Assembly: GCA_046541715.1 (NCBI GenBank) | Contig: JBKHCS010000002.1 | Location: 1 to 64,000, forward strand | Source: CAYPUT01 sp046541715 | GTDB taxonomy: Bacteria; Spirochaetota; Spirochaetia; DSM-27196; PWMO01 | DNA length: 64,000 nucleotides | Direction: 5' to 3' | Part shown: positions 1 through 7,842 of the stretch, in pieces | Layout: every line of letters starts with the position of its first letter | How positions within the stretch are numbered: position 1 is the first letter of the stretch | Program-made: the position numbers and the translations under genes | The notes under the pieces: generated by a model | Databases searched by the model: none | Seen by the model: the letters and a program-made list of their open reading frames with translations, nothing else | What the model was told of the DNA's origin: nothing

Positions 1-12
1 CGTCCACGGTCT

Positions 13-41
13 TTGACAAAGGAAAGCCCATTGGGCATGAT
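13..41 (+). promoter_or_regulatory. Putative sigma-70 promoter of the purine operon
   Basis: A perfect TTGACA (13-18) is followed after 17 nt by CATGAT (36-41, 4/6 to consensus). The -10 box ends only 5 nt before the purB ATG at 47, so the transcript would begin at or next to the start codon. No Shine-Dalgarno is well placed. The window edge limits the view of anything further upstream. Confidence 0.5.
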
Positions 42-46
42 GGTTT

Positions 47-1480
47 ATGGCATCCTACGGGGTTTACGACTCCCTCTCTCCCTTGGATCATCGATACCGG
101 GTATCCAACCCACACCTCCACGAAGAGCTCTCACACTACCTCGGCGAGGCGGCCCTAGTGCGGTACGAAACCGCGGTGGAAGCCGCTCTTCTCAAGGCCC
201 ACGCCCGGAGGGAGGGGCACCTTTCGCCGGAAGACGAGAAGGCGATCGATGCCCTCACCGAAAAGGTAACCGGTGAAGAGGTCTACGCCGAGGAGGAGAC
301 GACGCGGCACAATATCCGGGCTTTGGTCAACGTTATCCGGCGTCATCTGCCGGAGAATCTCGCGCACTTCGTTCATCTCGGGGCGACTTCGATGGACATT
401 CTCGATACCGCCAACGCGCTCCGGTACCGGGATGCGGTAGAAAGACTTCTGCTTCCGAAGGTCAGGCGTTTGATCCAAGCCCTGGTTGCCGGGGCCCGGC
501 GTCATTCCGAGACGCCCCAGGTCGGCCGCACCCATGGACGCCACGCGGTTCCCATAACCTTCGGCTTTTTTCTTGCGGAGTACGTTCAACGCCTCGGTAC
601 CGCCTACGTAAAGATAGCGGAGCGAAAGAGAGAGCTCGCGGGAAAGCTCGCCGGGGCCGTCGGTGCCTACAACGCCATGGGCCTCTTAGTCGACGATCCC
701 CTAAGCTTCGAAGCGGAGGTCCTCGGTTCCCTCGGTATTCCGGTTAGCCGCTACTCCAAGCAGATCGTCGAACCGGAATACCTCCTCCGGCTTCTGTTGG
801 AGATCAACGTCGCCTTCGGCATTCTTGCGAACCTCGCGGACGACCTGCGACATCTTCAACGGAGCGAGATCGACGAAGTCCGGGAGTATTTCGCGCCGTC
901 GCAGGTCGGCTCCTCGACGATGCCACAGAAGCGCAATCCTTGGAACTGCGAGCACATAAAGAGTCTCTGGAAGACCTTCTCACCGAGGGTGATGAGTTTC
1001 TTTCTCGACCAGGTATCGGAGCATCAACGGGACCTGTCGAACTCCGCCTCCGGGAGATTCGTTCCGGAGTTCCTCGCCGGTTTCGTACTCGCCGTCGACC
1101 GCTCCGCATCGGTCGTCGAAAAGATGGAAGTGCGGCCCGAGAGAATGCTCGAAAACCTCCGGAGCACCGGGGAGATGGTCGTCTCCGAGGCCCTCTACGT
1201 TCTCCTTGGGAGCTCCGGGAACCCGGAAGCCCACGAGGAGCTCCGGAGAATCACGCTAAAGGCCGAAGCCTCCGGTGCCCGGGTGAGAGAGATATTGACC
1301 GAGTCCCCCGGAGTGGTCGCCGTCCTCGATGCTCAGGTACGCCGGCGTCTCGGCTGCTCTCTCGAAGAGCTCTTCGCTGAGCCGGAGCGCTACCGGGGAT
1401 ACGCCGTGGAGAAGACCCTCGGCATCTGCGCCGAGGTCGAACGGAACATCTTAAAAGAGGAGTCCCCCACAAATGCTTGA
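47..1480 (+). CDS. purB: Adenylosuccinate lyase PurB
   Basis: Cytosolic lyase acting twice in purine synthesis: it releases fumarate from SAICAR and from adenylosuccinate. The 477-residue product has the fumarase/aspartase superfamily signature GSSTMPQKRNP near residues 288-298 and the THGRHAVPITFG histidine region near residues 165-176. Length is normal for the family. The ATG at 47 is the first start that leaves the N-terminal SPLDHRY motif intact; an ATG pair at 37 and 40 is out of frame. The gene overlaps guaB by 8 nt and heads the run purB-guaB-purA-guaA, which holds both branches from IMP to AMP and GMP. Confidence 0.95.
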   Translation: MASYGVYDSLSPLDHRYRVSNPHLHEELSHYLGEAALVRYETAVEAALLKAHARREGHLSPEDEKAIDALTEKVTGEEVYAEEETTRHNIRALVNVIRRHLPENLAHFVHLGATSMDILDTANALRYRDAVERLLLPKVRRLIQALVAGARRHSETPQVGRTHGRHAVPITFGFFLAEYVQRLGTAYVKIAERKRELAGKLAGAVGAYNAMGLLVDDPLSFEAEVLGSLGIPVSRYSKQIVEPEYLLRLLLEINVAFGILANLADDLRHLQRSEIDEVREYFAPSQVGSSTMPQKRNPWNCEHIKSLWKTFSPRVMSFFLDQVSEHQRDLSNSASGRFVPEFLAGFVLAVDRSASVVEKMEVRPERMLENLRSTGEMVVSEALYVLLGSSGNPEAHEELRRITLKAEASGARVREILTESPGVVAVLDAQVRRRLGCSLEELFAEPERYRGYAVEKTLGICAEVERNILKEESPTNA

Positions 1481-2906
1481 AGAGGCCCTGAGCTACGACG
1501 ACGTTTTGCTCGTTCCCGGCTACTCGGACTTCGTTCCCGTCGATGCCGACGTCCGGGTGGAGCTCTCCCCGGGGATTCGGCTGAATGTTCCTATCATCTC
1601 GGCTGCGATGGATACCGTCACCGAGGAGCGTCTGGCGATCCGCCTTGCCCTCGAAGGCGGGGTCGGCGTAATCCACCGAAACATGCCGCCGGAGGAACAA
1701 GCCGGACAGGTGCACCGCGTAAAACGTTTCCTCAACTGGGTTATCGACTCCCCCGTGAGCGCCTCGGAGGATCAGACCGTCGAGCAAGCCTGGAACGTCA
1801 TGAGCGGGCACCAAGTTTCCGGCCTTCCGGTTCTAAAGGGCGATCGGCTGGTGGGTATCCTTACAAGCCGGGACCTTCGTTTCTGTCGAGACTACTCCCT
1901 CAAGGTGCGCGAGGTAATGACCCCGGATCCGATCGTCGTCGTCGGGTCTCCGACCATCGAGAGCGCCAAAGAGAAGTTCGACGCTCACAAAATCGAGAAG
2001 CTGCCGGTGGTCGACAACGCGGGCCGCTTGACCGGGCTAATCACCGTCAAAGACATAGAGAAACACCAGGACTTTCCGATGGCCGCCACCGACCCCAACG
2101 GGCGGCTCCTCGTCGGCGCCGCCGTAGCTCCGACTGATATCGAAACGCGCCTGCCGCTCTTGAAGGAGAGCAGGGTGGATTTCGTGGTCGTGGACACGGC
2201 TCACGGGGACTCCAAGAACGTCATTGCCGGTGTCTCGAGGATTGCCAAGGAGTTCGGGCTCCCGGTCGTAGGGGGTAACGTCGCGACCGCCGAGGGAACC
2301 CGGCGCCTAATCGACGCCGGGGCAAACATCGTAAAGGTCGGCGTTGGCCCCGGTTCCATTTGCACCACCCGGATCGTCGCCGGCATCGGTGTTCCTCAGT
2401 TCAGCGCCGTCGCCGCCTGCGTCGAGGAGGCCGACAAGCACGGAGTACCGGTTATCGCCGACGGTGGGATCAAGTACAGCGGGGACATCTCCAAGGCGAT
2501 CGGCATCGGAGCGACCGCCGTCATGATCGGAAACCTCTTCGCCGGTCTCAAGGAGTCTCCGGGCCGAGAGGTGATCTACGAGGGGCGTATCTTCAAGACC
2601 TACCGCGGCATGGGGTCCATCGGGGCGATGAAGCGGGGCTCCGCCGACCGCTATCAGGCCTCGGAGAACGAGGAACCGGTACCCGAAGGAGTAGAGGGAA
2701 GGGTGCCCTACCGCGGGGAGCTGAGACCGTATCTTCATCAGTTGGTTACCGGGCTCCGGAAGGGAATGGGGTACTGCGGATGCAAGACTATTGAAGAGTT
2801 GCGGCAGTATCGTAAGTTTATTAGAATTAGCGCCGCAGGTCTTCGGGAGGGGCACGTTCACGACGTCGCCATTACCCAGGAACCGCCGAACTATTCACGC
2901 TCATAG
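1473..2906 (+). CDS. guaB: IMP dehydrogenase GuaB
   Basis: Catalyses the NAD-dependent oxidation of IMP to XMP, the first committed step to GMP. The 477-residue protein shows the N-terminal half barrel (ALSYDDVLLVPGYSDF), a pair of CBS domains at about residues 95-205 and the catalytic loop GSICTTR with the active-site cysteine near residue 297. The flap region RGMGSIGAMKRGS and a C-terminal YRG segment are also present. The ATG overlaps the end of purB by 8 nt, suggesting coupled translation. It is followed after 11 nt by purA. Confidence 0.96.
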   Translation: MLEEALSYDDVLLVPGYSDFVPVDADVRVELSPGIRLNVPIISAAMDTVTEERLAIRLALEGGVGVIHRNMPPEEQAGQVHRVKRFLNWVIDSPVSASEDQTVEQAWNVMSGHQVSGLPVLKGDRLVGILTSRDLRFCRDYSLKVREVMTPDPIVVVGSPTIESAKEKFDAHKIEKLPVVDNAGRLTGLITVKDIEKHQDFPMAATDPNGRLLVGAAVAPTDIETRLPLLKESRVDFVVVDTAHGDSKNVIAGVSRIAKEFGLPVVGGNVATAEGTRRLIDAGANIVKVGVGPGSICTTRIVAGIGVPQFSAVAACVEEADKHGVPVIADGGIKYSGDISKAIGIGATAVMIGNLFAGLKESPGREVIYEGRIFKTYRGMGSIGAMKRGSADRYQASENEEPVPEGVEGRVPYRGELRPYLHQLVTGLRKGMGYCGCKTIEELRQYRKFIRISAAGLREGHVHDVAITQEPPNYSRS

Positions 2907-2917
2907 GACGCATATCC

Positions 2918-4153
2918 ATGAACATTGCCGTAATTGGCGCCCAGTGGGGAGACGAAGGGAAGGGTAAGATCGTCGACTTTCTCGCCTCCGAGGGCGACGT
3001 GATTGTCCGTTTCTCCGGGGGGGCAAACGCCGGGCACACTATCGTTCACGGCGAAAAGGTGTACAAGCTCCATCTCGTCCCTTCCGGCGTTATCTATCCG
3101 GACAAAGAAGTTGCCCTCGGTAGCGGCATGGTCATCGACCCGGCGGCTCTCTTCTCGGAGCTCGCCACCCTTTAGGAGGCGGGGGTCTCCTGGTGGGGAC
3201 GCGTCTTTATATCCGACCGCGCCCATGTTGTTGTCCCCCGGTACCGGGAGATGGACAAGAGCATGGACGAGAAGCGTATCCTCCCCATCGGCACGACCGG
3301 AAGGGGTATCGGAGTCGCCTACGCCCAGAAGGCGTCCCGGGACGGCGTTCGTATCGCTGACCTCTTCGACCCAAAGATGTATTCCCGGCTCCCACAGACG
3401 GACCGGGACTATCTCGACCCCTTTCTCGGGGACTTGGAACAGATGTCCGGAGATTTGGTTACCTTTATGCATCACCGCCGGGGACGTCGTATCCTTCTCG
3501 AAGGCGCTCAAGGGGTCCTTCTGGATCTCGATCTCGGGACCTATCCGTTCGTCTCCTCGGGAATGTCGGCTGCCGCCGGGGCGTCCCTCGGAGCGGGAAT
3601 CGGGCCCCGGGAGCTAAACGGCGTGATGGGGGTCTTTAAGGCTTACTCGACCCGGGTCGGCAACGGGCCCTTCCCTACCGAGTTTCCCGAAGCAACGCAT
3701 AACGGGCTGACCGAGCTGGTTCGGGAGCTCGGGAACGAATACGGCGTGACCACCGGACGCCCCCGGCGCTGCGGCTATCTCGACCTCGTCGCACTCCGGT
3801 ATGCCTGCCGGAGCAACGCCTTCGACGCCCTGACCCTGACCCATTTGGATGTCTACGACAGCCTGGAGGAGATCCAGGCGTGCACCGGCTACCGAATCGG
3901 CGGAAAGACGGTTGACACCTTTCCCGCCCGCCTGACCGACCTCGAAGAGGCGGAGCCGGTCCTCGAGACCTTCCCCGGGTGGAAGACTCCGATTACGAAC
4001 ATAAAGCGCTGGGAGGATCTCCCGGTGAACGCCCGAGACTACGTCGAGGCCATCGAAGGGTACGTCGAGGCCCCGGTGGACATTATCTCGGTCGGCTCCG
4101 ACCGGGAACACACCATCCTCCGAAAGAACCCATGGATACGATTCTCGTCCTAG
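2918..4153 (+). pseudogene. purA: Adenylosuccinate synthetase PurA interrupted by an in-frame UAG
   Basis: PurA joins IMP and aspartate using GTP to give adenylosuccinate. The first 85 codons (GAQWGDEGKGKIVDF, GGANAGHT) and the segment after 3175 (SDRAHVVVP, GTTGRGIGVAY, EGAQG, VTTGRPRRCG, DREHTI) are excellent PurA and lie in one reading frame, but codon 86 is TAG at 3173-3175. No frameshift is needed: reading through gives TL-x-EAGVSWWGRVFISDRAH, where PurA normally has an ordinary residue such as Glu, Gln or Lys. Total length would be 411 residues, normal for PurA. Either a nonsense mutation, a base-call error, or suppression/readthrough is involved. purB is intact upstream and the 3' end overlaps guaA by 22 nt. 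Confidence 0.85.
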
Positions 4154-5685
4154 ATTTCGGTAGCCAGACAACCCAGCTCATCAGCCGCCGAATCCGTGAC
4201 CGGGGGGTCTTCTCCCGGGTCCTTCCGGGGGATCACGCGCTAACCGACGATGACCTTGAGGGCGTCAAAGGCATCGTCCTCTCGGGGTCTCCACATTCGG
4301 TCCACGATGAGGATGCCCCGGCGCCGAGCCCCCGGGTGTACGCGGAAGGTCTCCCTGTTCTCGGTATCTGCTACGGGCTCCAACGCTTGGTCCATGATCA
4401 TGGAGGCGTCGTCGGTACCGGAAGCCACCGGGAGTACGGGCCGAGCCGGCAGTACATCGAGGGGACTGCCGCCTCCCTCTACGAGGCGATTCCCGACGGC
4501 TTCACCTCTTGGATGAGCCACGGCGATTCCATCGTCGGTTTACCCGACGGGGCGGAGGTGATATCCCGGTCGGAGAACGGCTTAATAGGAACCGTTGCGT
4601 TTGCCGAAGGACCCTTTATCGGGATCCAGTACCATCCCGAGGTAAGCCACTGCGACCACGGTTCTGAAATCTTGGAAAACTTCGCCCTGAGGGTATGCGG
4701 TGCCAAGAAGGAGTGGAACCTCGAGCGTTACCGGGAAGACGCCCGGGAAGCCATACGGGCCCAGGTCGGGGATCGGCCGGTGCTCTTGCTGATTTCCGGT
4801 GGGGTCGATTCTACGGTCGCAGCGGCGCTCCTCCTCGACGCCCTAACGCCGGATCAGGTTCATCTGATGTACGTCGACACGGGACTGATGCGGCACAAGG
4901 AAACCGCGGAGGTTACCGAAGCGCTGAAGCGCCTCGGGGCGAAGCAGCTCTACATCGTCGACGCCGAGGCCCGCTTTCTCGAGGCGCTTGCCGGAATCGA
5001 GGATCCGGAGGAGAAGCGCAAACGGATCGGGGATCTCTTCGTGGAAATTCAGGCCACTGAAGTCTCGGAGAAGATTTCGGCTGGGTACCTTTTGGCTCAA
5101 GGAACCCTCTACACGGACCTTATCGAATCCGGGAAGGGTGTCGGGAAGAAGGCCCGGGTGATCAAGTCGCATCACAACGTGCGGACCCCCCGAATCGAGG
5201 CCCTCCGGGACGCCGGAGACCTTCTCGAGCCCCTGTCCAGCCTCTACAAAGACGAGGTACGGCGCCTCGGGACCCTCCTCGGCCTTCCTAAGAGCATCGT
5301 TTCCCGGCATCCGTTTCCGGGGCCGGGACTCGCCGTAAGAATCCTCGGCGAGGTAACGAAGGAGCGGTGCGATATCCTCCGGAACGTGGACGAGATCTAC
5401 CTCGAAGAGATCCGCGCCGCCGGCCTCTACGACGAGATCTGGCAGGCATTCGCGGTTCTCTTACCGATTCGGAGTGTCGGTGTCCGGGGAGACGACCGGG
5501 GATACGGGCTTGTCGCCGCCTTGCGGGCGGTCATTTCCCGGGATGGAATGACCGCCGATGCCTACGACTTCCCTCCGGAGGTGCTCCGACGGATCGCCGC
5601 TCGGATTACCAACCGCGTCCCGGAAGTGGGACGGGTGGTCTACGATGTCTCGAGCAAGCCGCCGTCGACAATCGAATGGGAATAA
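4132..5685 (+). CDS. guaA: GMP synthase (glutamine-hydrolysing) GuaA
   Basis: Amidates XMP to GMP. The 517-residue protein has an N-terminal class I glutaminase with nucleophile Cys80 in GICYGLQ and the His168/Glu170 pair in YHPEV, then an ATP pyrophosphatase domain with the P-loop SGGVDST near residues 222-228, and the C-terminal dimerisation domain ending in PPSTIEWE, typical of GuaA. The ATG at 4132 is inside the last codons of purA (22-nt overlap); a longer in-frame extension upstream would lie fully inside purA and does not look like GuaA. It is the last gene of the purine operon and converges on ssrA, whose 3' end is 12 nt away. Confidence 0.96.
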   Translation: MDTILVLDFGSQTTQLISRRIRDRGVFSRVLPGDHALTDDDLEGVKGIVLSGSPHSVHDEDAPAPSPRVYAEGLPVLGICYGLQRLVHDHGGVVGTGSHREYGPSRQYIEGTAASLYEAIPDGFTSWMSHGDSIVGLPDGAEVISRSENGLIGTVAFAEGPFIGIQYHPEVSHCDHGSEILENFALRVCGAKKEWNLERYREDAREAIRAQVGDRPVLLLISGGVDSTVAAALLLDALTPDQVHLMYVDTGLMRHKETAEVTEALKRLGAKQLYIVDAEARFLEALAGIEDPEEKRKRIGDLFVEIQATEVSEKISAGYLLAQGTLYTDLIESGKGVGKKARVIKSHHNVRTPRIEALRDAGDLLEPLSSLYKDEVRRLGTLLGLPKSIVSRHPFPGPGLAVRILGEVTKERCDILRNVDEIYLEEIRAAGLYDEIWQAFAVLLPIRSVGVRGDDRGYGLVAALRAVISRDGMTADAYDFPPEVLRRIAARITNRVPEVGRVVYDVSSKPPSTIEWE

Positions 5686-5696
5686 CGGTACGGGAG

Positions 5697-6037
5697 TGGA
5701 GGTGCCGGGAGTCGAACCCGGGTCCTAAGAGCCGATGCGCCCGCGTCTACAGGTTTAGTCCCTTCTTATCTAAGAACTGCTACGCAGGAAGGAACGAACC
5801 GTAGCGGTCCGGGCCCGTCTGAGTGTCCCGTTACGCCGACGAGCGAACGTAACGGCAAGTTCCGGTTTCTGTCAGGTATTCCGGCTCTCGGAACAGCGCG
5901 CCGGGTACCCGCTGCGGACTAAGCCGCTAGAGCGTAATCTGCTTCGTTGGCAGTTATAAAGGTTTGCCTTTTAGGAGGAGGCGCTCCACCTGCAACGAAC
6001 GCAATACCGCACTCTCAGTCGAAACCAGTACACCCCC
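5697..6037 (-). ncRNA. ssrA: Transfer-messenger RNA (tmRNA)
   Basis: Rescues ribosomes stalled on broken mRNA together with SmpB, which lies 1.4 kb away on the same strand. Read on the minus strand, the 5' end GGGGGUG pairs over 7 bp with CACCUCC at the 3' end (5698-5704), and the T-arm sequence GGUUCGACUCCCGGC precedes it. The 5' segment has the usual GUACUGGUUUCGACUG tRNA-like sequence. The CCA is not encoded, so it must be added. The tag frame is at 5919-5951: resume codon GCC, then AAC GAA GCA GAU UAC GCU CUA GCG GCU UAG, giving encoded ANEADYALAA after the tRNA-borne alanine. Length of about 341 nt plus CCA is normal. The exact mature ends are inferred from the acceptor stem. Confidence 0.93.
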
Positions 6038-6047
6038 GTATGCTGAT

Positions 6048-6077
6048 AGTATACAACACTTGGCGGGGAACCGTCGA
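6048..6077 (-). promoter_or_regulatory. Putative ssrA promoter
   Basis: On the minus strand TCGACG (6072-6077), an 18-nt spacer and TATACT (6048-6053) precede the tmRNA 5' end at 6037 by 10 nt. The -10 box is 5/6 to consensus. The element overlaps the divergent promoter proposed for the lipoprotein gene at 6097. Confidence 0.6.
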
Positions 6078-6089
6078 CGATATTAGTAT
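6060..6089 (+). promoter_or_regulatory. Putative promoter of the lipoprotein gene
   Basis: TTGGCG (6060-6065), an 18-nt spacer and TAGTAT (6084-6089) stand 7 nt before the ATG at 6097. The predicted transcript would start within a few bases of the start codon, with no room for a Shine-Dalgarno. Confidence 0.5.
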
Positions 6090-6096
6090 TCCCTCG

Positions 6097-6627
6097 ATGA
6101 TTCGACATCACGCCGGGACAGCTAGGCTCTCCGCGCTTCTCTTCTTCGCCGGCGTTCTCGCTCTCGGGTGCCGGCCCCACCGGGTTGACGTAGCCTACGC
6201 CCCACGGGAAGAACGTCTGGAGCTGATAGAGGCCCTCGGGGCCCTTGGTGTTCGGGATACCGACTACGGAGAACGATGGTCCGAGGCGGTCGAGGAGGCC
6301 GGCTCCTACGCGGAAACGGCTACTCTGCCCTACGCTGAGACCTACACCTTCGATCCGATGATTCCCGAGGCCCGGGTTCTTGACCTTACCCTGAACGAAC
6401 GGGGGGCCTACGCCTTTTCTCTCGAGGCGGTTACCGGGGGCTACGTCTTTATGGATCTCTACCGTCGGAACCGGGAGGAGTTCGTCCTCGCGGCGACCCG
6501 GGACCCGGAGATTCCGGAGATAGTGCTCGATCTGCGCCGTAGAGGAGAGTACCGCCTGGTGCTCCAGCCGGAGCCCCTTCGGGGAGGGATGGTTCGTCTT
6601 AGAATCGAGCGGCCCGGAGAAGGGTAG
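6097..6627 (+). CDS. Small lipoprotein resembling the N-terminal domain of spirochaetal M23 peptidases
   Basis: The 176-residue product begins with a basic and hydrophobic signal ending in VLALGC, a relaxed spirochaetal lipobox, so it is probably a lipidated envelope protein. The rest is a beta-rich domain with VFMDLYRR and YRLVLQPEPLRGGMVRLRI. From memory these resemble the domain that precedes the catalytic M23 (LytM) domain in many spirochaetal peptidoglycan peptidases, but here the chain stops just after this domain and no peptidase motif follows. The stop lies inside the end of the convergent HisN-like gene (29-bp overlap). The ATG at 6097 was chosen over starts further upstream because those lie inside tmRNA. 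Function not established. Confidence 0.7.
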   Translation: MIRHHAGTARLSALLFFAGVLALGCRPHRVDVAYAPREERLELIEALGALGVRDTDYGERWSEAVEEAGSYAETATLPYAETYTFDPMIPEARVLDLTLNERGAYAFSLEAVTGGYVFMDLYRRNREEFVLAATRDPEIPEIVLDLRRRGEYRLVLQPEPLRGGMVRLRIERPGEG

Positions 6628-7387
6628 GGTAAAGCGCCGGGGTGGCGGCGAGCGCCGAGGTACCTAGGGGCTCCCGGTCTCCGGAAAGCGAGGTGATAAT
6701 TCCCCCCGCTTCCTCGACGATGGGATACATCGGGGCGATATCCCAGGCGTTCATCACCGGATCTATCATCCCGTCGATACGCCCGGTCGCGAGAAGCAGG
6801 TAGCCGTACGCGTCGGCCCAGGTCCGGGAGGTGTAGCCGGCGTCGGCGATATGCGAAAGCAGCCCGGGGTAGCGGCGGGCCAAGTCGCCGTAGTCGGTGC
6901 AGCAGACGGTAGGTGTCCCTTCAGAGGGGGGCGGGTTGGGCGGTTCGGTCGGGTGGACTCTGGTTCCGTTCAGGTAGCAGCCTTCTCCGGTTTCCGCCCA
7001 TACGGTCTCCCGGGTAACCGGGTTGTGAATAACACCGATGCGGGGAGTGTCCCCTTCTACGACGGCGACGAGAACGGTGTAGAGGGGAACCCCGGCGACG
7101 AAGGCCCGGGTTCCGTCGATTGGATCGAGAATCCAAGTCGGTGCGCCGGGCTTCCCTTCGACGGAGTCGAACTCCTCCCCGACTATTCCGTGCTCCGGAA
7201 AGTGCTTGCGTATCTGCTCCCGCATAAGAAGCTCCGTGGTTCGGTCCGCTTCGGTTACCGGGCTGTCGTCGGCCTTGTACTCGACCCGGGGGTCTCTCTT
7301 TTTGAGCCCGAAGTACGCCAACGTGTTTCGTCCGGCGGCCTCGGCCAGCTCGACGGCAAGGTTCAACAGCCTCTGTTCTCCCATCAA
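6599..7387 (-). CDS. Inositol monophosphatase family phosphatase (HisN-like)
   Basis: A Mg-dependent phosphatase of the IMPase fold, 262 residues. Metal-binding motifs are complete: GEEFDS, LDPIDGTRAF and, near the C-terminus, AWDIAPMYPIVEEAGG. The overall pattern (VTEADRTTELLMREQI, GVIHNPVTRETVWAETGEGCYLNG) resembles HisN-type histidinol-phosphate phosphatases more than SuhB, but substrate specificity cannot be read from sequence. The start overlaps the stop of smpB by 4 nt; it is the third gene of the FGE-like/smpB/phosphatase operon. Its 3' end overlaps the convergent lipoprotein gene by 29 bp. Confidence 0.85.
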   Translation of the reverse strand: MMGEQRLLNLAVELAEAAGRNTLAYFGLKKRDPRVEYKADDSPVTEADRTTELLMREQIRKHFPEHGIVGEEFDSVEGKPGAPTWILDPIDGTRAFVAGVPLYTVLVAVVEGDTPRIGVIHNPVTRETVWAETGEGCYLNGTRVHPTEPPNPPPSEGTPTVCCTDYGDLARRYPGLLSHIADAGYTSRTWADAYGYLLLATGRIDGMIDPVMNAWDIAPMYPIVEEAGGIITSLSGDREPLGTSALAATPALYPTLLRAARF

Positions 7388-7842
7388 TGCCCCCGCATCT
7401 CACGCTGCGCGTCCCGCTCCTGATCACGCTTCTTTATGCTCTCCCGCTTATCCACGGTCTTCTTTCCTCGGCAGAGGCCCACTTCGATCTTGACGTACCC
7501 CTCCTTCAAGTGAATCTGCAGGGGAATCAGCGTAAAGCCTTTTTCTTCGGTCTTGCGCTTTAAGCGCTTTATTTCTTGCTTATGCGCCAAGAGCCTGCGT
7601 CGCCGAAGAGGGTCGTGGTTATTCAGGTTACCGTGGTCGTACTCGGCGATATGAAAACCGATCATCCAGAGCTCGTCGTCTATGATGCGCACGTAGGCGT
7701 CCGAGAAAGAGAACTTGCCGCCGCGGATCGACTTGACCTCGGTGCCCTGGAGCTCGACTCCGCACTCGATGGTTTCGTCCACCTCGTAGGAAAAGAATGC
7801 CTTCTTGTTCCGACCGAGGATCTTTTTTCCTGCCTTCGCCAC
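7384..7842 (-). CDS. smpB: tmRNA-binding protein SmpB
   Basis: Binds the tRNA-like part of tmRNA and brings it to stalled ribosomes. The 152-residue product has the typical core: KKAFFSYEVDETIECGVELQGTEVKSIR, HIAEYDHGNLNNHDPLRRRRLL and a C-terminal basic tail KKRDQERDAQREM. The frame is open further upstream, but the GTG at 7842 gives VAKAGKKILGRNKKA, the normal SmpB N-terminus. This GTG shares one base with the TAG stop of the upstream FGE-like gene (TAGTG), indicating reinitiation. It is encoded near ssrA and in the same orientation. Confidence 0.95.
   Translation of the reverse strand: MAKAGKKILGRNKKAFFSYEVDETIECGVELQGTEVKSIRGGKFSFSDAYVRIIDDELWMIGFHIAEYDHGNLNNHDPLRRRRLLAHKQEIKRLKRKTEEKGFTLIPLQIHLKEGYVKIEVGLCRGKKTVDKRESIKKRDQERDAQREMRGH

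Noticed and set aside
3174..3250. Reinitiation of purA after the UAG, using AGGAGG at 3174-3179
   Set aside because: The next in-frame ATG is at 3251, far too distant, and reinitiation there would delete conserved residues such as SDRAHVV; nearer in-frame codons are not starts.
2918..4153. UAG recoding (for example pyrrolysine) as a general feature
   Set aside because: UAG ends many normal genes here at the expected place, and no suppressor tRNA or synthetase is in the window.
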